This document shows positions 24,901 to 34,265 of a stretch of 64,000 nucleotides of DNA, one piece after another. The first letter of the stretch is position 1, and every line of letters starts with the position of its first letter. Under the pieces are notes generated by a model that saw only the letters and a program-made list of their open reading frames with translations, did not search any database and was not told the DNA's origin. Position numbers and translations under genes: made by a program. The stretch is from Tetradesmus obliquus (Eukaryota; Chlorophyta; Chlorophyceae; Sphaeropleales; Scenedesmaceae), in assembly GCA_030272155.1 (NCBI GenBank), contig CP126191.1:8640501-8704500 (forward strand), written 5' to 3'.

Positions 24901-26673
24901 TCAACACCTTGCAAACATAACCACATCACTAATCCTCGCCCTGCCTGCAGACTCCACAGGGCTCAAATGCACGACCACGCTGAACGAATGGCTGCGGTCA
25001 AACACCCAGCAGCAGCAGGCGGGCAGGCACTGACCTGCAAATGCAGCAGCAGCAGCAGCAGCAGCAGCAGCGCGGCACTCACCCAGCATCACTGCCAGCA
25101 CTGTCTGGTTCCACGCCGCCACGCCGCGAGGCGAGCCGTCAGTCAGGCTGGGCCGGCACACATCCACCACGCGCCGCAGCTGTGGCAGGTCCTGCTGCAG
25201 CTGCTGCGACATGCGCCGCGGCAGCAGCGCGAGGCCGCCGGTGCGCTGCACCTCTGCGTCTGTCAGCGGCTGCGGCTGCGCGTAGTCAGACAGCAGGTTC
25301 ACGCGCTCCCTGTGCAGCGCAAACACGACAGGGAAAAGGCGAGAGAGAGGTGAGCTAGGACGCACATACACACAGAGGATATGTCCGCTGATTGCAACGC
25401 AGAACCGAATATGCTGGAAGTGGCTTGTAGACATGCACCAGCCTGTGCAGCACAGCCAGAGGAGGTGGATGGCCAGAGAGACACACAAACACACACGGTG
25501 AGTGCCGTCATCGGCTGCAGGCATGCGGCAGATACAACCAGGAGGTGACTGGTGCGGGTACAGCTGCCTACTGCTGTCCTGCGGAACACGCACACACGCG
25601 ATGAAGCACCCAATCTTCAGCTGGTTTGACCTGGACACCATCGTGAATCATCCTACAACAGTGCAGATCTGTACAACATACCCTACACAACCAGCAGCCT
25701 CCTCTGCCGTATGCGGCTGTGCAAAGGTCTGGCATACGACAGGCGGCGCAGTGCGGCCTCTGTCTCCCTTCTGCTGCTGCATCCCTGTACCAGCAGCCAT
25801 TTCCAACAGCTAGTCCCCCACACACCACCCCGCCTCCTACAGCGCCCTGCAAGCCCACTCTCAGGCCCATACCAGGCCTGTCCGTTTCCTTCTCGAACTC
25901 ACGCACGGAAGAGCATAGGCTCAAGCAGGCTTGCCTGCTCCGGATGCATTCGGATGCATTCGGACTTGTAACGTGTCACCTGCAAGCCCACCTGTAGTAC
26001 TGCTGCCCCTGCGGCTCCACCTGCTCCAGCACTGCCTCCCGCGTGGCTGAGTCAACCGCAACAATGACGTCATAACAGTCCAGATCACGCAGCTCAAAGG
26101 ACTCGGGCCTGCGCGTGAACACCTGCAGGGAAAGGGGCCAGGGGGGGACACAGCAAGGGACAGGCAGCTGAATGCAGGCGCCGCAAGGAGGAACCTGGAT
26201 GCAGCATACCAGTGGGTGCCTGTCACGGCAGGATCGGGCCCTCGCGTGCACGCATGGGCATCTGCCGGAGGGTTATAGTGCACATTGCATCATGTAACAT
26301 GGCGCGGGCCGGCACAACGCTGCAAGCAGCCCGCCATCCGCAAAACAGCGCAGCGTGGGAACAGCTGTGCGCAGCTGCTGAGCTCATGCTGGCCCAGCAG
26401 GCACAAGATGAGCCAGCAGCGCACACCCCTGCAGCTGCAGCAGTGACCCGCGCCTGCACACACACCACGCGGCGGCCTGCTCTAGTGGCGCGCTGCTGCA
26501 CGCACACGCACACGCAACATGCACACACTCGCACACACGCACGCACAGGCACACATACATTGTATCGACTTGCCTTTGGCTCTATGCCCAGCACCGCAGC
26601 CTGCGAGACAAGTGAGGTCGACAGCCACATGTGCGCAGTGCGCCCCGCTGCACTGTCATCAACATGTGTGCCT

Positions 26674-26708
<35 letters not shown>

Positions 26709-27890
26709 TGTGAGTCTTCAACAAGCAGGCTGCTAGGTGCAGCAGCGTAACACGGAGCTGCTGGTGCTGTGTGCAGCTTGACCCAGCACTGCCGCCATAA
26801 GCTGTCTCGCATGGTGATGTTGTAAACTAGACAACACGATGAGCAGAGAGGGCAGCACAGGGCGAAACGCAATCAAAGCCGACCTGCCAGGTGAGGTATA
26901 GTTATGAGCCTGTGTCATTGGTGTTAAAGCAAACAGAGCAAGCTGCACACGGAAGAGCAGCAGCAGGCACATACCGCAGGTCCAGGGGTACAGCGCCCGC
27001 CCGTAGCCGTTCCACTCGGCCACCTACAGCGTCATCACGCACAAGCGACAGAGCCGCATGTGTAACTTCCAACAGCAGTGAGGTGACAAGAAGCGTCACA
27101 CATGGGAACACTGCTGCATTAGTGCTCTGCTGCAGCGCCTTGCACAGGCGCACTGGCCGTGCCTGCTGCTGTCGTGGCTGTTAGCCTGGTGCTTGACGCA
27201 TCAGGGTAGCTGCTGTTGTGCAGTTTGTTGTGCGCTATCAAGTTGAGGCTAGCCAAGCATGTCTGCTTTGCTCAAGGCGTGGCGCTGGCTGCTGTGCCAC
27301 GTGGTCCCTCTCTACTTGTAAGGCACAAAGCCGGACTAAACTACACTGGTCTGAATGTTGCGAGGCGTTCACAAGTGAACACACACCTTCTCAAACAGCC
27401 CCGCTGCTAGTCTTGCCCGCAGCTGGTCGTGTCTATCAATGAACAGCACCTGCCGCAGTGGCAGCAGCAGCAGCAGCAGCAGCAGCGGCGGCGCTCACAG
27501 CTGCATGAATGGCCCTCAATGCCACTCACGACAAATAGTGCTTTCAGTTCGGTCCATCCTGACAGCAGTACACAGCAAACCGTTGCTGCACTTGTGTTCT
27601 AGTCGGTAGTGCGCCTCACACCCCACCTGCAGATGGTATCTGGACCAGTCCACATCTGCAAGCTTTGTGTGGCACCCCTGCTGCTGTTGCTGCTGCCACT
27701 GCTGTGGCTCTGGCTGACCCAGCTGAAAGTCCATGCTGTCTGCCGCTGACAACGAGTCCGCATCCTTGGCTGAGCATGCAAGTACAACACGACGCCGTTG
27801 CAAGGTGGTGAGGCGAGGGGGCAGGTGGTGATGACTTTGGTGAGGCAAGCAGGTGCATGAGCTAGCGCACGGAAGCTGCATCGAAACCAT
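24901..27890 (-). CDS. Plastid-targeted LMW phosphatase-like protein lacking catalytic Cys
   Basis: Exons are 27627-27890, 27387-27449, 26975-27023, about 26559-26671, 25992-26122, 25083-25309 and 24901-25034; they keep frame and give about 326 residues. The start MVSMQLP opens a basic, Ser/Thr-rich leader with a VVLAC-like cleavage site, suggesting the plastid. The core follows the low-molecular-weight tyrosine phosphatase order: P-loop strand VLFIDRHDQLRARLA (about 89-103), RTAHMWLS, the helix with SQAAVLGI, YDVIVAVDSATREAVL (family: FDLILAMD) and VNLLSDYAQ. The nucleophile of the CX5R loop is replaced by Asp (D93-RHDQL-R99), the Arg is kept, and the DPYY general-acid motif is not evident. 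The fold is therefore likely and activity unlikely. The fourth exon may end at 26559 (GTATGT donor) or 26574 (GC donor, AAG|GCAAGT). The last exon is the least certain part. Confidence 0.65.
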
Positions 27891-28205
27891 GAGTTAGTAC
27901 TACAGTCTCGTATTGTGTAGTGGGCACGCGCTAAGGTGGGGCTGGAGAATTTGGCAACAACAACTCGAGACCGAGGACACGCGGCTGATATGTTTGAGCA
28001 CGCCTCAACAGCATTGATCGCCGTTGTTTATTGATGCCACAGTTCAGCCGGGGATGTTGTACTTGACTTCAACCGAAACCCTAGTTACACAACAGTCATA
28101 CGTGGCAACGCATGCGACAGCATGTGCTTCGACGTGAAAGAGCACACAGTCGAACCGTGCTCTGGATGTCACTACCAGTGCGCTGCTGCACCAAAAGCTG
28201 CCTGC
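27891..28205. other. Short spacer between two minus-strand genes
   Basis: About 315 bases separate the LMW-PTP-like start from the stop of the coiled-coil gene upstream of it. It must hold the phosphatase-like gene's promoter and the other gene's 3' UTR. I see no motif. Confidence 0.4.
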
Positions 28206-29162
28206 TCATCCAGAGGGCTGCTGGTGCAGCTGCTGCTGCAGTTGCGCCAGCCGCCTGAACATTGCCTGCTCGTGCTTCTGTACATTGACATCGACCTGCT
28301 GCTGTAGCTTCTGCCCCTGCTGCGCGCTGTCTCCTAGTGTGCGCAGGTCCTCGTCAAGCTGCTGCCATGCAGCTGATGGCAGGCGTTGACCAGCGTTGAC
28401 CATGGCATGCAGCTGCTTCAAGCGCTTGAGCGCCAGGTGCACTGGCGAGCCCTTGAACTCATCGCCTGCACGCATAGACACACAGGCAGGACATTTCATG
28501 CAGCGAGTGCACATCCCAGCATGCAAAGGGAGCAAATCACAATGCTACGCTGCGCTGCCGGCAGCTGATTACACGTCGACATGACAGGCTGGCACAGGGC
28601 CCAATGTGACCTCACAGAACCACAGATGCTCTGCGATACGTGCAAAATTGGCCAGCAATCCAAGCCCTTACCTGCCCTGAGCTTGAGCTTAAGCTCCAGC
28701 AGCTCTAGGTCTAAGTGGGCCATATCCTTGCGCAGCATAGCAGCATGGGCATCCTGCAAGCAAGCCAATGCGGCATGTGTTGTGTGGATCAACGGACACA
28801 ACAGGGTGCTTTCTACCTTGTAGGACCAAGCTGCGCACCTCTTGGAGCATGCATGTTCTCCTGGTGCGTACATGCGTGCCGCATCAGCAATATAATGCAG
28901 TGTGCGCTTTGACCACGGGTTATGACGTGACGCAAATGCTCACGGAGATTTACCTGACAAACAAGTGCAGCTATACATGGCGATGTTGCTATGGCTGAAA
29001 TGGCGTCATGATGATAATAATATGGCTACATACACACCTGCAGCTGCGTCACTGCCTCCAGCAGCTGCTCCAGTCGTTCAGTCTCGTCGCGCAGCGGCTG
29101 CAGCTGCGGGATCTCCACCTCATCCTCAAGCTGCTGCCGCAGCGCTTGCAGCTCATGCACCT

Positions 29163-29212
<50 letters not shown>

Positions 29213-31201
29213 TTACAGGACGCAATCTTGTGCAGCACATCACGAGAGCGCGCTGCGAGCAATGTCTGCTGCACACCCTGCAGACACAGCCAACCAGCTG
29301 CACAGACAAGCCGGCTGCAGGCAGCTCCTCGCAACAAATAACATGTCACTAACATGTCATGTTGTGTTACTACCAACGTCCTTCCAACCCCTCACCAGCA
29401 GCTTGCGCTCCCTGTTGAAGGCAGCTAGCGCCTCCCGTGCCGGGCCCTGCAGCTGCTGCTCCACCGTCCTGCTCATGCGCGTGACTGTGGCGATGTACTG
29501 CTGCCATGTCAGCAGCGCCAGCGGGTGCCCCGACCGCAGCGCAATGCGGATGCCGTACGGGTCGGCTGCCTGCGCTGCTGACACTGCCGCCGCATCGCTG
29601 CCAGTCACCTGCTGCACGGTGCAGAAAAAAACGTTGCTCGTTGTGAGACATAGGCAATACCAGCCTCCATGGCAGAGGCGCACACACAACACCTGTCTTT
29701 ACATGCCCCACTCTCATCTGCTTTACATGCTTCAAAAACTCTGGAAAACCCATGTTAACAACAAACACAACAGCACCATGTTGTGTTCAAGCTCGTGCTT
29801 TTGAGCTTGCGCTGACCCGCTGCCAGGCCTCAGCAGCGCGCCGCACCTGCATGATGGGCTGCCGCATGCCCTCAGTGGCGGCAAACTCAGCTGCTGCGCT
29901 CATCTCCTCGGGCCGCAGCTGCTGCTGCAGCGCAGGCAGCTGCTGCACCACCGGCCGGTACTTCAGCTCCAGCTGCTGCTGCCGCTGGCTGTACTCCTGG
30001 AGCTGCATTATGTGACAGGCAGTACCAAGCTGGTATGGGCGCATGTCAGGCAGCACCACGGCAATACACAAGCATGCTGGGCTGTACACAAGGATGACGA
30101 CAGACCACGTTAAAGGCGACACAGCAGCAGCAATGTGTGCTGCGTGTGGCGCTTTGCAGCAGACACACAGCTGCGGTTGTTATGCAAATAGGGATGCAAT
30201 GCAATGTATAAGCAGCGGTGCTTGAGGTTGACTAAGCCATGCTCCCACCTGCTGCAACAGCTCCCTGGCCCTGACTGCCTTCTTCAGGACAACATCCAGC
30301 CGAGCAGCCTGTGGGATGGTTCAGCAAACAGATAAATGGGGGTTGGCGGGCCGACACGCTGCCAAGTTATTGCCAGCTACTCAGTTGATGTGTGCGCAGC
30401 CCAGGATGTGCCTGGCACAGTATGCCTAGTGTGGGTGCTGTAGGTACAGCGCGGCAGCAATTGCTTACACATACACATTCACATGCATATGCTGCATGCT
30501 GGCAGCAACAGGCGGCAGCTGCCATAACCGCATGCTGATGCCATGCAAACTTGAAGTTGTCGAGATTGCTGCTTAAAATGGCCGAGGTGTGAAAGGCGCA
30601 CCTCCAGTGGGTTGACTTGCGGCGCTGTTTGCCTAGCAGAAGCCATCACGCCTCCGACTGCATCCATTAGCATCTGCCAGCGTGTGAGGAATGCCTCTGC
30701 TGACGCTCGCCGCATGGTGCTTTGACTGCGGTAGTAGGTTTGAAGCTGTGGCTGTCTCCAAGGGTGGCTGTGTAGAGCGGTGGGTGCAGTGTTGGTGCAG
30801 GAAGTGCAGCAGCCCAGCAGCAGCAGCAGTAGCAGCAGCTGTGTAGCTGATAATAGCTGTTGACGATAGCTGAAGGCCAGATGGTCAATGAAGAAACGTT
30901 GGCTTTGAACCGAACACACAAACAGCGGAGAGACCGGCAGAATCCAGCACAATGTGCAGGAACCGGGCCGTGGCCAGTTGACAAAACAACTGGGGCTTTG
31001 CCAGGCGACACTTTACTTGACGCAGCGCATGCGCAACGACTTGAACTTTGCTGCATAAAGTTCGTCTATGTGCAGATGCAATAGAAGATTGTGAACGCAA
31101 GCAGCAGAGGACGATCGCAGCGACTCTCTCATCACCTGCTCGGTTACCTCTGCCCGATCCATCGCTGTTCCTAGATGCATGTTCCGTAGTGCGTCGAACA
31201 T
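28206..31201 (-). CDS. Coiled-coil protein of unknown function (8 exons)
   Basis: Exons 31017-31201, 30602-30902, 30249-30308, 29817-30002, 29396-29608, 29038-29160, 28672-28753 and 28206-28465 join in phase to 469 residues. Almost every exon encodes long charged helices rich in Leu, Gln, Glu and Lys, for example ERLEQLLEAVTQLQ and LDLELLELKLKLRAG, with a Leu tract coded by CTG in exon 2. No catalytic motif, signal or membrane segment is evident. The stretch QRFFIDHLAFSYRQQLL faintly recalls augmin subunit 3 (KVFINHL in Arabidopsis AUG3), but the rest does not align, so I do not name it. The first ATG (31201) overlaps the start region of the divergent Nudix gene; MHLGTAM (31180) or MDRAEV (31159) could be the true start. 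Real coding status is well supported by eight phase-matched exons. Confidence 0.62.
29167..29211 (-). repeat. (CTG)15 before a coiled-coil gene acceptor
   Basis: Read on the minus strand this is a run of about 15 CTG units ending in GGTGCAG, the acceptor of the exon that starts at 29160. Confidence 0.92.
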
Positions 31202-31202
31202 G
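31178..31202. promoter_or_regulatory. Overlapping divergent start codons
   Basis: Two CATG palindromes (31178-31181 and 31199-31202) each supply an ATG to both strands. ATGs at 31179 and 31200 open the Nudix transit peptide, and ATGs at 31180 and 31201 open the coiled-coil protein. There is therefore no conventional intergenic promoter between the two genes. Confidence 0.55.
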
Positions 31203-34200
31203 GCTTTCCGTGCGCTCTCAGCTTCGCTGCAAGGCCGTGTGCATGCTCCCAGCAGCAGTAGCACATGCAGAACACCTGTCAATCTCCCCTGTCACAGGAC
31301 AGTGAGCTGGAGGGGTGCTTCAACCGCAGCAGCAACAGGCAGCCCATCAGAAGCACCCACCAACTCAGCCTCAAGCCAAGATGCAGCAGCAACAGCAGAG
31401 CAGCCTACACCTGCACCGCGCACCAGCACAATGCCCAGGCTCCAAAGCAAGTTTTGCAGGTGAACAGCGTCGGGCGCGAGCTTGGCCTCAACACAACCTG
31501 CTCCTCATGAAACCCGGACGTGCTTTGTTGATCTCAGACCAAACAGGGCTGTAAATGCATTCCTGCAAGCTGCATGCTGTCGTCAGCGTGCATCTGCAGC
31601 TGGCTCTGCAACGGATGACCTATAGATCCCCGTCACACCTCGGCATGAGCAATGCCTGACGAGCGCTGGTGCACATATGCTTGCACGCGTCCCAAGTTTG
31701 ACTGGTCAAACCTAATTCCAAGTTTGACTGGTCAAACCTGCTTGTTCACGCCGTGCTCCGCAGGATGTGTGGCGGCAGCATGGCCATCATCCAGCCGGAA
31801 GGAGACAAGGAGTGGCGCCACGTGTGCAACAGCTGCGGCTATATAGGTGGGCAACTAGCGCGCAACTTCGATGCCGCAGATCTAGAAGAGGATTGCAACC
31901 TAATAAACACCAATAATGAAGGGAGATCGGGCTTGTGTGGCAGCGCAGGCAGCAGCGGCCACGCTGCGCTGGCCTTGCAGTCAAGTGGCCTGTAGCCACA
32001 GACGCTCGCACACTCACAGCAGATCAATACCAGCAGTTGGATGCAGTATGTCGTTTTGCAGCAGCTGTGGCGCCACCGGTGCTACAGCTGCGGCTGCATA
32101 GGTGGGCGCGGCGAGGCAGCGCATGCGACAGCGCACGCTGCAGCCGCTGCGCTGCGCTGACCATGCAGGCATGTGACCCACAGCTGCGGAGACTCGCACA
32201 CTCACAGCAGATCAGTATCAGCAATCGCACGATCTAGTGTGTTGCTCTGCAGCAGCTGCATGTGGCAGGGGCAACAGGGGTCCATCGCGCTCCATCTGAG
32301 CATTTGCTTTCGCAAGCAAGCAATGATGCTGCTGCTGCTGCTGCCGCTGCCGTTGCTGCTTGCTGCAGACTACTTCAACCCCAGGATGGTTGTGGGCTGT
32401 GTTGTAGAGCATGAGGGCAAGATCCTGCTGTGCAAGAGGTGTGCGCGCATGTGTGACGGAGAAACACAAGTAATGCTTGCACCACTCGAGCTCTCTGCAG
32501 CTGCTGCGACATGCATCCAGGCAGCGAGCACATGCAACTTGTCTATCTGTGGTGAGCCAGATAGCAGAGCAGCTATGGGAGGTGAACCTCAACACTGCCG
32601 GCCGTTGCTGTTGGCAAATCACAACAAATGGTCATGCAGCCAGTGTGGCTGCAGGTGGAGAGTTATCAGCAGACACGCCCAGGCACCAGCTGTTGGTGCT
32701 GCACTGCTGGGCCATGCTGCGTCGATCAACCGATGTTTCTGCTCCAGCAGCACTGCTGCTCGTTGCATAACCTGCTGTGCTGATGGCTGATGGTTGTTGC
32801 TGCTGCTGCGTGCCCTGCAGAGCCATAGAGCCGTGCAGGGGCCTCTGGACCATACCGGCAGGCTTCATGGAGGTGCGTTACGATACAATGTTATTTTGGT
32901 CCTTCAATAAAGCACTCCTGCAAGTTGGCGCCTTGCACATCACTGACTGGCGACTTGTCTGTTGACATACTCTGGGCTGACTGGCTCCGAGCTATTGGTG
33001 CCTGCATCGAACGACATCAATCTGCAAGGCAACATTGTGTGTGCACAAACGCCGTGTTGACAGACTTGACAGCTGACTGCTGCTGCTGTTGCTGCCGCAG
33101 ATTGGCGAAAGCAGTGCAGCTGGTGCGGAGAGAGAAACGTATGAAGAGGCGCATGCACGGTACGGTGCTTATCTGGCAGCAGCCGTGCCACTTACTCCTG
33201 CGCGCAGCCATGCGAGCAGCTTGCCAGCAGCATCTGCCACATTTTGCTCATTGCTGCATCTGCTTGTGCTGTGTGGTGGCCCTTGCAGGGTGCAGGTGCT
33301 GTCACAGTACGCTCACTGGGACATCCCGGTGATTGGGCAGGTGGGTGCTCCACTGCAGACAGATAACGCGCTTGATATTCAACAAGTATCCTGCGGCAGG
33401 TAGCTGCGGGTTGCAGCAACAACACCGTGTGCTTGCGCACTGCGTTGCGGCAGCGCGACCAAGAAACATCAGCGTTCCTAGGCGCTCTCTGTGTTTGACA
33501 TCTCAACCTGCTGCACGTTCAATGCACATTCCGCGACACAGCAGCTTGCATGCACCTGCACCTGCTTGTCACTCACACGCGCTTCCTTAGGTGCTGTACT
33601 CCCACCCTACCCTCATTGTCTTTTCGGCACTGCTGCTGTGACAACTGCTGCTGTTGCTGCTGCTGCTGCCAGGCGTACATCCTGTTCCGTGCGAAGCTGG
33701 CCAGCCCCTTCACCTTTTCCTCTGGCCCGGAGAGTCTTGAGGTGGCGCTGTTTGACCCAGCGTCCATCCCCTTTGACCAGATCGCCTTCAGCAGCATCAG
33801 CATCACGCTGCGGCACTACCTGCAGGTGTGAATGGTTGCATACATGCAGCTTGCAACGGCTGCTGATGCGCGCTGCGTGGCGCCTGCCACTCACTTGCGC
33901 TGGCTTGTTGCGCGCTGGCATGTGGATGTGCTCCGTATGGACGTGCGTGACTGCAAACATCACAAGTACAAATGCCATAAGGCAGGCATGGATTCTGCTT
34001 GCTGGCCTCAGCCTGACATGATTCCTCGCTGGTCTAGCACCCATGCCTGGACTTGGACCTGTCAATCCTGAGGCCTGCTCCGTGCCACTTGCCCTGGGTC
34101 TTGCTGCTGCGCTATGTTGCCCTGCTGCTGCAGGACATGGCCTCAGGGCAGTGGCACCTGCACCACGGGGTCATTGACAAGGTGCCAGGGGCAGCGCCAA

Positions 34201-34265
34201 ACGACCCAGCCTCTTTCCAGTTGAAGGATCACTTCTCCATGCCGGTGACGCTCAGCCAGCAGTAG
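31179..34265 (+). CDS. NUDX23: Nudix hydrolase, AtNUDX23 type (FAD pyrophosphatase)
   Basis: AtNUDX23 hydrolyses FAD to FMN and AMP in plastids and helps control flavin levels. Exons 31179-31459 (or from ATG 31200), 31764-31846, 32369-32438, 32821-32872, 33101-33159, 33289-33340, 33673-33825 and 34134-34265 give 286-293 residues. The first exon is a Ser/Ala/Arg-rich organelle leader. A zinc ribbon follows, FCRMCGG and VCNSCG, with the first pair split by an intron. The Nudix core reads VVGCVVEHEGKILLCKR, GLWTIPAGF and GESSAAGAERETYEEAHA; the usual EEAGA has His for Gly. SGPESLEVALF and the C-terminal HHGVIDKVPG match the plant protein closely. TGTAA at 34644-34648 may be the poly(A) signal. 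Intron 2 contains a copy of the end of exon 2. Confidence 0.9.
31691..31739. repeat. Tandem pair with internal palindrome
   Basis: Two identical copies of CCAAGTTTGACTGGTCAAAC lie at about 31692-31711 and 31718-31737, in intron 1 of the Nudix gene. Each contains the inverted arms GTTTGAC and GTCAAAC. Confidence 0.85.
32066..32110 (+). repeat. Partial copy of Nudix exon 2 inside intron 2
   Basis: TGGCGCCAC, then ACAGCTGCGGCT and ATAGGTGGGC repeat the last 32 bases of exon 2 plus its donor (31813-31851) with a few changes. The copy still reads without a stop as WRHRCYSCGCIG against WRHVCNSCGYIG. A following block (CTCGCACACTCACAGCAGATCA) is also duplicated, at about 32004 and 32191, so this is the trace of a larger tandem duplication. 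Confidence 0.8.
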
